This document shows positions 42,801-51,791 of a stretch of DNA of 64,000 bases, in pieces. Under the pieces are notes generated by a model that was not told the DNA's origin, searched no databases, and saw only the letters and a program-made list of their open reading frames with translations. Each line of letters opens with the position of its first letter. Position 1 is the first letter of the stretch. Source of the stretch: an uncultured Coriobacteriales bacterium (lineage in GTDB: Bacteria > Actinomycetota > Coriobacteriia > Coriobacteriales > UMGS124); the NCBI GenBank assembly GCA_934636245.1, contig CAKUAI010000001.1, forward strand, positions 62,001 to 126,000, in the 5' to 3' direction. A program made the translations under genes and the position numbers.

Positions 42801-42859
42801 GGCGGCTGGGAGCTGGTGAGTTCGGGGTGCGCATCCGCTCATAAACTTGACCCGATGGC

Positions 42860-42897
42860 AAAATGCCGACACCTGGATAACCGGGTGCCGGCATTTT
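42860..42897. terminator. Bidirectional terminator
   Basis: The arms AAAATGCCGACACC and GGTGCCGGCATTTT pair almost perfectly with a short loop, and there is an A-run on the left and a T-run on the right. It ends the minus-strand gene that stops at 42926 and any plus-strand read-through. Confidence 0.85.
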
Positions 42898-42925
42898 CGT
42901 TGCTTCGATGAGGCGAGGCGCCTGC

Positions 42926-43495
42926 TTATTGTTTTCTATACGTTCCGCCGGCCTTTTCTACAAGTGTGGCGCGTGCGTTCTCATTGCTACAGGCCCCGCT
43001 TTTCCAAGCATAGTCCGAGCACTGGAGTTCGAGCGTAGGTGTGTTGCAGACGGGACACACTTGCGTTCCGTCGAAATAGGGCTGTTGGCATGCGTCGCAG
43101 AAACGCACCAGTTGAATATCGGCATACCTGGCGTCGGCGCTATTGCTCGCGGGGTTGTTCGCTTGCTGAGCCGCGGTGGCTTTATGGCTAGCAGTGGCGT
43201 AGTTTGACTTGGGCGCAGGGGAGGTACTGCTGCAAATAATAGGTTGCTGTGGCTGGGCTTTGAGTGCCTTTTCGATTGCCGCGAGACGCTCATTAATCTC
43301 ACTTCTGTGTCTTTCATCAGGCAAAGCAATGACGAGTAACGCAGTAAAGATCGGTGTGCCGAAAATGCCCGTAAGCCAAAGGAGTGCAACGGGAGCATCG
43401 CTTGTCTTTTCTTGTGCGATTCTGACGAGGAAAGAAATACCTATGAGCCAGACTATCAGAGTGACAATCACAGTGATTATCAGCAGTAGGTCCAT
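42926..43495 (-). CDS. Membrane protein with C-terminal zinc ribbon
   Basis: 189 residues. Two hydrophobic helices at the N-terminus (LLLIITVIVTLIVWLIGISF and LLWLTGIFGTPIFTALLVIA) are followed by a polar linker and a zinc-ribbon pattern CDACQQPY..CPVCNTP. A further pair of cysteines follows. The start at 43495 has AAGGAGG 8 bases upstream; the longer open frame has none. Function unknown. Confidence 0.65.
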   Translation of the reverse strand: MDLLLIITVIVTLIVWLIGISFLVRIAQEKTSDAPVALLWLTGIFGTPIFTALLVIALPDERHRSEINERLAAIEKALKAQPQQPIICSSTSPAPKSNYATASHKATAAQQANNPASNSADARYADIQLVRFCDACQQPYFDGTQVCPVCNTPTLELQCSDYAWKSGACSNENARATLVEKAGGTYRKQ

Positions 43496-43722
43496 AACGT
43501 GAAGCCTCCTTAACTTCAGATTGAACAACAGGAGAAGTATAGTGCATAAGCCATGAGCTAAGCGATAGTATCGGACTAGCATTTCTCCTGCTATTTGGTG
43601 GTACGTGAACCTGTATGAGCCTCCGATTGATGCCCGGATGTGAGGGGCGAACATTGCGCTCGACTGTCTATTGCGGTGTTATCTGCCATTCTCTTGTTTA
43701 TGCATGGGCAGAAGGAATGAAA

Positions 43723-44682
43723 TCACCCTTCAACCACCCTGCTTGCTGTCACCACTGCATCCATTGCGATGTCGTGGGGCTCGCGGGGCAAGGTGGCGCC
43801 GGGAGGTAGGAGCTGGCAGTCGAAGCAGGCACCGATGAGGAAAGGCCGCTGGGGGGAGGACGCCTTCGAGGCGCAGCGATGAGCGCCGCCGCTTCGCTTT
43901 CCGGTTCTGTCTGCATCTCCCGGGCCATAAGCCTCTCCCAGCCAGGCATCGTAATATCCTCCGCCGTAGCCCAGGCGCGTGCCGTGCGTGTCGAAGGCAA
44001 GGCCCGGCAAGATGGCGACGTCGATGTCGGCGGGGTCGATGATGCGAGCTGCGAGTTCGACAGGCACGGCATCGAGTGCCCGCGTTGGCTCGCGCAGGCA
44101 GCGGGGGAGCGTTTCTGGATTGGCCAACTCGGCATCATTTACCTGCACGAATGCCAGCCTGGGACCGCGCAGGGTGACGGGTAGGGCAACAATGCGGTCG
44201 GAGTTTTGGGAGATGTCGGAGGTTTCGGGTGCGACAGGTACCTGCGATGCTTCCGGCTCGATTGGGCTCTCTTCGCAGCCATCAAGCAGCTCGTGCTCAC
44301 CGGAGTTCTCCCGTTGCTCGTGCTCGCCAAAGCTTTCCCGTTGTTCATGCTTACCTGAGGTTATCCCACCGCCGTTGCTGTCGGCTACTCCCTCGAACCT
44401 GCCGTTGCTCGCAGCGAGGGCCCGCATGAATCCGCCCAGATCGAGTTCGTCTCCATGTGCCAGGTAGCAGGCCACAACGCGTGCGGAGCCAACTTCGGGC
44501 AGCCTAAGCAGCCTCCCGCATACAGCCTCGCTCTGCCGTATCCGTTCTGCCTCGCTCATACCAGCGCGCCTACGTTTTGCCTGTTGGCGGCCTGAAATCT
44601 TCTCCAGACCAGTTTTGGCAGGGGATTCCCATTCGACTTGCCCAACGTGGTCATCACGGCGTTGTGTTATGTCGCTCTCCAT
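43723..44682 (-). CDS. 5-formyltetrahydrofolate cyclo-ligase family protein
   Basis: 319 residues. The family block LPGLAFDTHGTRLGYGGGYY (about residues 227-246) binds ATP and folate; the N-terminal SGRQQAKRRRAGMSEAE matches the family's basic helix. The enzyme converts 5-formyl-THF to 5,10-methenyl-THF with ATP. At 319 residues it is well above the usual ~190. Much of the excess is an inserted low-complexity piece at about residues 105-150 with three EHEQRE-like repeats. Another insert (GPGDADRTGKRSGGAHR) lies after the main motif. The start is at 44682; the ribosome site (GCGAGG) is modest. Confidence 0.82.
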   Translation of the reverse strand: MESDITQRRDDHVGQVEWESPAKTGLEKISGRQQAKRRRAGMSEAERIRQSEAVCGRLLRLPEVGSARVVACYLAHGDELDLGGFMRALAASNGRFEGVADSNGGGITSGKHEQRESFGEHEQRENSGEHELLDGCEESPIEPEASQVPVAPETSDISQNSDRIVALPVTLRGPRLAFVQVNDAELANPETLPRCLREPTRALDAVPVELAARIIDPADIDVAILPGLAFDTHGTRLGYGGGYYDAWLGEAYGPGDADRTGKRSGGAHRCASKASSPQRPFLIGACFDCQLLPPGATLPREPHDIAMDAVVTASRVVEG

Positions 44683-44769
44683 TATGTGGCCTCGCTTTCA
44701 GGCGGTCGGACGCTCCTGCTGATGGAGTCATTTTACCAGCGGGCATATACCGTCAGAGGGACTCGTGAA

Positions 44770-44931
44770 CCTTGGTATTCGATATCCAATCGTCCAATGC
44801 TTATTGCGTCCGACCTTGCCGCCGGGTCGGTCAGCGGCGTGAGCAACGCTACGGCCATGACCTTCGGTTGGCTGGCCGGCACGATTGCCGCCACCGGTGA
44901 GCTCCCGGCTGAGAAGGCCGAGATCAAGTAA
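44770..44931 (+). pseudogene. C-terminal remnant of a flavoprotein reductase
   Basis: About 53 codons reading PMLIASDLAAGSVSGVSNAT then MTFGWLAGTIAATGELPAE. This matches the last segment of fumarate-reductase-like flavoproteins (glycine-rich flavin contact followed by GWLAG..AA). No upstream coding sequence or start is present. A good terminator (44978-45021) still follows, so this is the tail of a deleted gene. Confidence 0.65.
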
Positions 44932-44977
44932 GGCAAGCTTGCAGATTGTGATTTGCGCGCTGTAGGCGTGCGATAGA

Positions 44978-45021
44978 AATGGGGGAGGACCCGGCTGTGA
45001 TGGCTGGGTTCTCCCCCATTT
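44978..45021. terminator. Bidirectional terminator
   Basis: The arms AAATGGGGGAG-ACCC-GC and GC-GGGT-CTCCCCCATTT pair strongly, with A-run and T-run on opposite sides. It serves the minus-strand regulator ending at 45051 and the gene remnant on the plus strand. Confidence 0.85.
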
Positions 45022-45050
45022 GTGCATGCGGGCGCTGCCTGGCGTACTCC

Positions 45051-45875
45051 CTACGCCAGTCCCGCCTCGTCTACTGCCTTGACCAGGAACTTTGTGGCAC
45101 CCTCGCCGCAGGGGCCGTCGTAGTAGGCGACGAAGCGCTTGTCGGCCAGGTAGCCGTGGGCGAGGCCCAGGTAGGCGTCGTGTTCGGGTTCGTTGCCCCA
45201 ACTGAGGCCCACCCAGTGTCGGTGCATCCTCACGAGCTCGCGGGCCTCGGGGCCAGCCGGATCCCCCGCGGCCATCGCGCGCTTGAGCTGCTCGAGAATC
45301 GCGCCCTCAAGCTTCTTCATGTCGTTCCAGGTTGCGGGGTCCATGTCCAGGAGCCTCCCGTTCATGGCGTCGACCGCCTCGTCGCCATAGCGATCGCGCG
45401 CCTCGGCTCCGTAGCGCTCCTCGTTTTCGCGCACCGCGTGCCAGCGCTCAAGCTGGGGCAGCACGGCGCCCATGAGGGAGACCGCCTCGTCGAGGGTCAT
45501 CCCCGTGTTTTCCGCAAGGCGCGGCGCACAGTCCTCGATCATGGCCTCCATGGTAGTCTCGTAGGTGTAACGCCCCTGGTCATAGCACCATTTGCAGTAG
45601 TGGTCGGTCTTGTGGCCGGCCGAGTCGGTTCCGCAATCCTCGGGCGTGAGGTACATTCCGCAGCTCTCGCAGTAGTGCTCGGGCATCTCGAGCAGATGGG
45701 GGAGCGGCTCGCCGGTCACGGCGGCGATGAGCTTGAGCATGTCGATGCCCGGTGTGACCTCGCCGCGCTCCCAGCGGCTTACGGCCTGACGGGTGACGTA
45801 GAGCTTGGCGGCCAGCTCCTCCTGGGTAAGGTTGTGTGCGCGTCGCAGCGCAACGAGCTTCTCGGCAAATGCCAT
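45051..45875 (-). CDS. XRE-type regulator with zinc ribbon and TipAS-like effector domain
   Basis: 274 residues. The N-terminal Cro/C1 helix-turn-helix contains NLTQEELAAKLYVTRQAVSR then WERGE (about residues 15-40). A cysteine-rich segment CESCGMYLTPEDCG..YCKWCYDQG (about 69-97) is a zinc-ribbon-like domain. The C-terminal ~130 residues (DMDPATWNDMKKLEGAILEQ, MHRHWVGLSW, then YLADKRFVAYYDGPCGEGAT) match the TipAS ligand domain known from MerR-type TipA, which binds thiopeptide antibiotics. A TipAS domain on an XRE regulator is unusual but recurs in Firmicutes and Actinobacteria. The start at 45875 follows AAAGGAG. Confidence 0.8.
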   Translation of the reverse strand: MAFAEKLVALRRAHNLTQEELAAKLYVTRQAVSRWERGEVTPGIDMLKLIAAVTGEPLPHLLEMPEHYCESCGMYLTPEDCGTDSAGHKTDHYCKWCYDQGRYTYETTMEAMIEDCAPRLAENTGMTLDEAVSLMGAVLPQLERWHAVRENEERYGAEARDRYGDEAVDAMNGRLLDMDPATWNDMKKLEGAILEQLKRAMAAGDPAGPEARELVRMHRHWVGLSWGNEPEHDAYLGLAHGYLADKRFVAYYDGPCGEGATKFLVKAVDEAGLA

Positions 45876-45963
45876 GATGGCTCCTTTCGATTTCGCGTGT
45901 TTACTGCGCCCAGTATGCGCGGCGCGGTGCGACATGCCAAGCAACCGTTCGTTGCGCACAACA

Positions 45964-46008
45964 GCGCCCCTGCCCTCTTAAGCTTGCCAGCCGAGAAGAC
46001 AGGGGCGC
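45964..46008 (-). terminator. Stem-loop after the acyltransferase gene
   Basis: The arms GCGCCCCTG and CAGGGGCGC pair perfectly around a 27-base loop, between the acyltransferase stop (46042) and the regulator start (45875). There is no strong T-run on the minus strand, so efficiency is uncertain. Confidence 0.45.
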
Positions 46009-46041
46009 GCAGTCCCAATATGCAGCCGCCCGACCTTATCC

Positions 46042-48759
46042 TTAGAGCCCCATCGACCCCTTTATGCAGGTGATATAGGCGTTGATGCCTTCCTGGGTCA
46101 GGTGGTCGCCGTCTTCGGTGAGGTATTCGTCGTGGCCCTCGCTTGCGTCGTACCAGTCGATGAGCTGGATGTTTGTGTGCTTGTCGCAGAACTGCGCGAC
46201 CAGGGCGTTATTCGTCTGGCACCAGGATCCCGCCGAGCGGCCGTTGATGATCCACAGTCTGCGCGTGGTGTCCCCGTCTGCTACGAGTGCGTCGTAGAGA
46301 GCCTCGAGGTCATCGGCCGTAAAGGGCTTGAGGTTGCCGACGTTCACCACGACGTCGGGGCCAAGCACCTTCTGGTCGCTGTACAGCTTGATGCGCTCGG
46401 CGGTTGCGGCAATGTCGCGTACGTCAGCCACGTCGATCATCCACTGCGGCATGTTCGCCGCGAGCCTCTCAGCCGCGTCCATGCAGGCAGTGCTGCCCAC
46501 GAGTGTCACCGGGTACACGGTGTCCTCGTGGCGCAGGGGCTTGTAGTCGATGGTGGTGTAGATGAGGTCGGCGTAGACGTTGCGACCCTCGCCGTTCAGG
46601 TGGATGCCATCGTCGCTGACATAGTCGTCGTGGCCCTCGCTTGCGCCGAACCAATCGATGACACCCACGTTGGAATAACGCTGCGCCGCGCGCCAAATTG
46701 CCTCGTTGTAGCGCAGGTAGTTGGCTGCGGGCCCACGCACGGTGATGAACCACACATGCTTGTCGGGCGAGATCTCGGCCATTATCGCGTCGATGTCGTC
46801 GTCAAGCAGCTGGCCGTTGGTGCCCACGCCAAAGATGACCGTGTCGCCCACCACGCCTGCGTCGCGGTAGCCGATGTAGGTGTCGAGTGCCTCGAACCAC
46901 TGGCGGCCACCCGCCGAGTCGATGAGACCCTGTGGGAACATCTCGTTGAGCTGGGCGTTTGCTCCCAGCGAGACCGAGTCACCGATGAGCACCACGTCGT
47001 ATGTGCCCTCGGCCAGGGGCCTGCGCAGCGACGCCTGGGTAAGCACCTTGTCCTCGGGGTTGTCGCCGTTGACGGTGACAGGCGGAATGGCGACGCAGCA
47101 CGCGACGCTTGCGATGACCAGGCCGCTGCACGCCGCCGTCACGAACGGGGCATGCTTCACCAAGGTGACGAAGTCCTGCAGCGGGGAGGTCTTCTCTTCT
47201 TTGTATTCCTTGCCCTCGGCCTCAAGCTGTGCGCGTTCGACCATGCTGCCGCGGCGCTTGCGCTTGGGAACGCCGTTGCGCCAGGGCATCTCGATGAAGC
47301 GATACGAGAGCTCGGCGACTACGAAGATGAGCGCGAGCTCAAGCAGGACGACCCACCAGGCCAGGGGCGTGGTGGAGTTGCGCTTGTTGAGCAGCTCCAA
47401 GATGGGGAAATGCCACAGGTAGATGGCGTAGGAGCGCTTGCCGATCCATTCGAGCGGCTTGACGGAAAGGACGCGTGCCAGCACGGTGCCCTGCGGTACG
47501 GTGGCGGCGATGGCGCCCACGGTGATGACCGAGCAGGCGAGGATGCCGCCGTAATACGAGAACGAGGTGTACCCCTCGGTGAAGAGCATCATGGCGACAA
47601 GGGCGAGGGTGCAGACCCATCCGCCTACGTTGACCAGGGCTTTCTTGCCTGTGGAAAGCGTGCGTGCATCAATGCGCACCGTCTTGTCAAACGGCAGCAC
47701 AAACGCCAGCCAGCAGCCGATGGTCAGGCTCATGGCACGCGTGTCGGTGCCGTAGTAGGGGCGCGAGGGGTCCTCGCCGGGCACGTACAGATACGCCATG
47801 AGCGCGGCGGATGCCAGCGTGGCCACGATGAGACCGATGCGGATGCCGCGGCGCGGGGCCTTCAGCTTGAGGGCCGCCAGTAAAACGAGGGGCCAGATCA
47901 CGTAGAACTGCGCCTCGATGGCCAGCGACCAGAAGTGTGTGAGCGGCGAGGGCGCGCCCGCGGCGGCGAAGTACGACTCGTTTGAGAAAATCTTTGCCCA
48001 GTTGATGTACATGAAGATGCCCGGCACTATGTCTGGCCGCATCTTGGTGAGCAAGGCATGGTTGAATATGGCCATGAGCAGGGACGTTATGACGACGAAC
48101 GCAATGACCGTGGGCATGAGGCGCCAGATGCGGCGCACCCAGTAGCGCATGACGTTGATGGTGCCGCTCTTGGCAAACTCCTTGAGCAGGCCCGAGGTGG
48201 CCAGGTAGCCCGAGAGCACGAAGAGAATCGTGACGCCCAGAAGGCCGCCCTGGCACCAGCTCATGTTCATGTGGTAGAAGATGACGCCGATGGCGCAGAT
48301 TGCACGCAGGCCGTCGAGCGCTTTGCTGTAGGGCTTTGCTGGGGCTGCCGCAGAGGAGCCGGATGTTGCCGCCGGTCCACCGTGGGTGCCGGAGCGGGAG
48401 AAGGTGAGATGGGTCTTGTGGTCGGCGACGCCTGCGCCGTCGTCTGCCGTGCTGGGCGCCGCGGTTGCCGAGGCGCTCGATTTGATCAAGGTGAGCCTGC
48501 GCCTGTTGTGGCCGCGGGCCGAAGGCCGGGAGTCGGCGACAGATACGGCAGGCATGACGGGCTCGAATTGCATCGAAGAATCCGACGGCCCCGAGATGAC
48601 CCTTTGCGGCGCGCGCTCGTGGATGCCGCTCGCATAGGCGCCGCGGCTGTAGTACGAGAAGTCGTGGCCTGCCATCTCGCGTTCGTAGAGCGCGCGGAGG
48701 GCTGCGTCATCAAGCTCGTCGCCCAAGAGGGGCAACGAGGGTATGGGAACGTCATTCAT
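46042..48759 (-). CDS. Membrane acyltransferase (OafA-type) with two tandem SGNH-like domains
   Basis: 905 residues. A ~150-residue basic and Ser/Ala-rich N-terminus precedes an acyltransferase-3 membrane domain (about 150-510) with ALDGLRAICAIGVIFYH and LFVLSGYLATSGLL. After one more helix comes an SGNH domain (about 580-735) with VVLIGDSVSLGANAQ, FGVGTNGQ and DGIHLN. A second, diverged SGNH-like repeat (about 745-905) has TLVGSTACMDA in place of GDSVSLGA, NGRSAGSW and DGDHLT, so its nucleophile is probably lost. Proteins of this type O-acetylate cell-surface polysaccharide or peptidoglycan. The duplicated domain is unusual. Confidence 0.88.
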   Translation of the reverse strand: MNDVPIPSLPLLGDELDDAALRALYEREMAGHDFSYYSRGAYASGIHERAPQRVISGPSDSSMQFEPVMPAVSVADSRPSARGHNRRRLTLIKSSASATAAPSTADDGAGVADHKTHLTFSRSGTHGGPAATSGSSAAAPAKPYSKALDGLRAICAIGVIFYHMNMSWCQGGLLGVTILFVLSGYLATSGLLKEFAKSGTINVMRYWVRRIWRLMPTVIAFVVITSLLMAIFNHALLTKMRPDIVPGIFMYINWAKIFSNESYFAAAGAPSPLTHFWSLAIEAQFYVIWPLVLLAALKLKAPRRGIRIGLIVATLASAALMAYLYVPGEDPSRPYYGTDTRAMSLTIGCWLAFVLPFDKTVRIDARTLSTGKKALVNVGGWVCTLALVAMMLFTEGYTSFSYYGGILACSVITVGAIAATVPQGTVLARVLSVKPLEWIGKRSYAIYLWHFPILELLNKRNSTTPLAWWVVLLELALIFVVAELSYRFIEMPWRNGVPKRKRRGSMVERAQLEAEGKEYKEEKTSPLQDFVTLVKHAPFVTAACSGLVIASVACCVAIPPVTVNGDNPEDKVLTQASLRRPLAEGTYDVVLIGDSVSLGANAQLNEMFPQGLIDSAGGRQWFEALDTYIGYRDAGVVGDTVIFGVGTNGQLLDDDIDAIMAEISPDKHVWFITVRGPAANYLRYNEAIWRAAQRYSNVGVIDWFGASEGHDDYVSDDGIHLNGEGRNVYADLIYTTIDYKPLRHEDTVYPVTLVGSTACMDAAERLAANMPQWMIDVADVRDIAATAERIKLYSDQKVLGPDVVVNVGNLKPFTADDLEALYDALVADGDTTRRLWIINGRSAGSWCQTNNALVAQFCDKHTNIQLIDWYDASEGHDEYLTEDGDHLTQEGINAYITCIKGSMGL

Positions 48760-49023
48760 GCTGCGGTCGCCTTGTCGTTTGAGTTGTGGGTAGCGACTAC
48801 AGTCTAGCCCCCTACGCGCTGACTTGCACCTGAAAAGAACGTGAAGAATGATGCTGAAATTGCGATGACCCCTTGTATCGCCAGGTAGATGGCAGTGAAG
48901 CAAAAATGCTGGTACAAGGCGCACTTTTTGGACACGGGAAGGCTGGGCATTGTTGTTTGTTTGGGCTATCATGTCGGGCTGGCACAGTGGATTGTAGGGC
49001 GAGGACTGGAGAAGGACGGGGCA

Positions 49024-50376
49024 ATGGCGACTGCTGTTCTCGGCTTGTTTGCAGTAACGCTTCTGGCATGCTCGCTTCTCGGGGTGCCAACGGTGTGGCC
49101 CTTGCTCGGGGGTGCGGTATTGTTCTTCGGGTATGGGGTGGCGCAGGGTCACAGCTGGCTGGATATGGCACGCGGCGCACTGTCGAGCGTGCATACGGTG
49201 GGCAAGATTCTCGTCACGTTTCTCTTTATCGGAGTTCTTACGGCGATGTGGCGCGCGAGCGGTACCATTGTCTACATCGTCGATATTACCTCGGGCATGT
49301 GCTCGGGGCCGGTTATTCTGCTGGCAACGTTTTTGCTGTGCTGCCTCATGTCGTTTCTTACGGGTACCTCGTTTGGCACGGCGGTCACCATGGGAACGAT
49401 CTGCGCGTTCATTGCGACCAATGCCGGGGTGCCTACCCTGCTTGCGGGCGGGGCCGTTCTTTCGGGATCGTATTTTGGTGACCGATGCTCGCCTGTTTCC
49501 ACCAGTTCGTTGCTGGTGGCCACGTTGACGGGCACGAGCGTCCCCAACAACATCCCCGGTATGATGCGCTCCTCGTTTGTGCCGTTTATGCTGGCATGCG
49601 TGCTGTTCCTGGGCATGGGAGTCTTGACGGACGCAGGGGCCGATGCTGGCTCGATCGCAGGGTTGTCAGGACAAAAAGCGGTTGGAGATACCCAGATTGC
49701 CGCCGGATTCAACCTCACGCCGTGGGAGCTCGTGCCTGCCATCTTGGTGTTGGGGCTCTCCCTCCTGCGCCTCGATGTGTGGATCGTCTTGGCTGCCGGC
49801 GCCGTTTCTGCCGCCGTACTTGCCTGTGTTTGCCAGGGAATGGACGTTCCGGATGTGGCTCTTGCATGCGTGACGGGCTTCAGTCCCCTGCCGGGGCAGT
49901 CCAGTCTCATGGCGGGCGGCGGCATCGTTTCGATGCTTGCTGTCGCTGTAATCGTGCTTGTGTCGTCCACCTATGCGGGCATCTTCGAGCAAACGCACAT
50001 GCTCGATGGCGTGCGCGACTCCGTGGCGAAAATAGCAGCCCGGTTCGGCTCTTTTGCCGCGGTACTGCTTGCGAGTACGGCGTGTGCGGTTGTGTGCTGC
50101 AACCAGTCGCTCACCATCATGCTGGGTCATCAGCTGTCGCGAGGCTGCGAGCCCGATGCGGGCAAGTTCGCCCTGCAGCTTGAAGACACCGCCGTCGTTG
50201 TTTCGGCGCTCGTGCCGTGGTCGATTGCCTGCGCTGTGCCGCTCGCTGCGGTCGGTGCCCCGTCTGCCAGCGCGTTCTTCGCCTTTTACCTGTGGCTTGT
50301 GCCTGCTTGGAATCTTGGCGTTGAGCTGGTGCGTTTTAGGCGGGAGCAAGCGGCCGCAAGGGTGGACGCGCGGTGA
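49024..50376 (+). CDS. NhaC-family Na+/H+ antiporter-like transporter
   Basis: 450 residues with about eleven hydrophobic segments. Family marks are FLTGTSFGTAVTMGTICAFI and GGAVLSGSYFGDRCSPVSTS, the region conserved in NhaC/ArcD-type antiporters. It exchanges cations or small organic acids across the cell membrane; the substrate is not certain. The ATG at 49024 follows GAGAAGGA and starts at the first hydrophobic helix; the longer frame upstream (from 48889) adds a non-membrane tail. Confidence 0.85.
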   Translation: MATAVLGLFAVTLLACSLLGVPTVWPLLGGAVLFFGYGVAQGHSWLDMARGALSSVHTVGKILVTFLFIGVLTAMWRASGTIVYIVDITSGMCSGPVILLATFLLCCLMSFLTGTSFGTAVTMGTICAFIATNAGVPTLLAGGAVLSGSYFGDRCSPVSTSSLLVATLTGTSVPNNIPGMMRSSFVPFMLACVLFLGMGVLTDAGADAGSIAGLSGQKAVGDTQIAAGFNLTPWELVPAILVLGLSLLRLDVWIVLAAGAVSAAVLACVCQGMDVPDVALACVTGFSPLPGQSSLMAGGGIVSMLAVAVIVLVSSTYAGIFEQTHMLDGVRDSVAKIAARFGSFAAVLLASTACAVVCCNQSLTIMLGHQLSRGCEPDAGKFALQLEDTAVVVSALVPWSIACAVPLAAVGAPSASAFFAFYLWLVPAWNLGVELVRFRREQAAARVDAR

Positions 50377-50522
50377 TTTCGAAGCGTGCGGCCTTGTGGA
50401 GGGGCTCGGCACTTGCGTTGAGCCGCTCGTGTCGAGGGGCCGCAGGAGTGGGCGGCTGTTGTGGTTTCGCGCCGTGGCTTGCGGGACGGACCTGCCCTTT
50501 GTGACCGTGGTTTTCCGTGCTG

Positions 50523-51131
50523 TTACCCCACCGCGTCAAACACGCTGCAGATGATGAAGGCCAGGATTGCGCCGACGCTGGCTCCGAGGGCGACCTTGAG
50601 GGCGGCTTCAATCACGCGGTTCTTGCGGGCGCTGAGACTGCGCTTGCCTGTGCGGTCAACCGGCTCGCCATTGGAGAAGGCGACGATCTCGCTGTAGGTC
50701 ACGAGGTCGTGTGCCTTCTTGATGCGGTCGCACCACACGGCCAGGGCAAAGGCGATGCCGTAGAGTACCGCTGCCAGCACGAATGTCGGGGCGCTGTGCC
50801 AGCCCCAGTCGGCGCGTAGTTCTTGAAACGCTGCAAAGAATGCGGCGATGCCAAGTATCGCAAAAATCGTCATCCCGATGGCCAGGCGTTGCATGAGCGC
50901 CCAATCGTGCTTGCAGGTTTCTTCCATCTTGCTCACGTCTCCTTTGATAAGCTCGTCTACTGTTGTGTCGAACAGCGCGCTCAGCAGAAGCAGGCTTTGC
51001 ACGTCGGGGTAGGTGCGGTCGGTCTCCCAGTTTGAGATGGTTTGGCGCGAGACGAAAACCGCCTCGGCGAGCGCCTCCTGCGACATGCCCAGGCGTGCCC
51101 GCTGCTCTTTGATGTGCTTCGCCAGTTCCAT
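50523..51131 (-). CDS. XRE-family regulator with C-terminal membrane helices
   Basis: 202 residues. The helix-turn-helix contains LGMSQEALAEAVFVSRQTIS then NWETDRTYPDV (about residues 14-45), and about three hydrophobic helices span residues 85-200. Such HTH proteins with a membrane tail are common and respond to unknown envelope signals. The start at 51131 gives a standard HTH_3 beginning. Its ribosome site is weak. Confidence 0.8.
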   Translation of the reverse strand: MELAKHIKEQRARLGMSQEALAEAVFVSRQTISNWETDRTYPDVQSLLLLSALFDTTVDELIKGDVSKMEETCKHDWALMQRLAIGMTIFAILGIAAFFAAFQELRADWGWHSAPTFVLAAVLYGIAFALAVWCDRIKKAHDLVTYSEIVAFSNGEPVDRTGKRSLSARKNRVIEAALKVALGASVGAILAFIICSVFDAVG

Positions 51132-51791
51132 CTGTCCGACTTGCCTTTCCTCTTGTGCCGGCCTGCCTTGCTGTCTTGCCTTTCGACGCCTCAAAGGATG
51201 GCGTAAGGACCTTCAGGGTACCACCGAATGTGTTTGACATGGGTTCGCGATGCGTGGGATATGCCTGCCAAAATGCTTTGACATAAGTGATGAGCTGGGC
51301 TGATGGAATTGCGTGCGGGTGGCGCTGGGTAGCGAGGACCGCATGGAGGACTGGCTCGGCGTCTGTCCTGTGGCGGGTGGTTTTGTTTTGACTTTCCTGC
51401 ATGGGGGGATTATGCCTTGTCGGGCGTAACGGAGAGCCATCTCGCTTCTGCATGGGAGTGTGGTCCGGCGGTGACTGTGCTTGCTGGCGGTGCTGAGGAA
51501 TTGGGCTTATGTTTGGCCGTCAGGAGTCGCTGCGCGTGTTGCTCATGTCCCGCTTCGCTAACGCTTTCGTTATATTGCGTTGGCTTGATGCCGTGGGACA
51601 GCATGCTGCGCTAAGGTTTGAGCGCGTGGGGGCGTGCCGTTGAGGTACGTGCCGCTGGGTATTCGAGCGCTCATCGCGTATTGGATTGCTGGGCGCCTCG
51701 TGCAGAAGTTCGGGATCGGGTATTTGAGCGGCCGGTTTGTCGGTGCCTGAAGGGTGGCGCTGCATGTCGGCATGGTATCGGAGGTTATGAG
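51132..51791. other. Long intergenic region without a supportable gene
   Basis: About 660 bases between divergent genes. Open frames of up to 80 codons exist on both strands, but they lack good ribosome sites and protein-like pattern. No strong repeat was seen. The GGAGGT at 51780-51785 belongs to the next gene. Confidence 0.4.
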
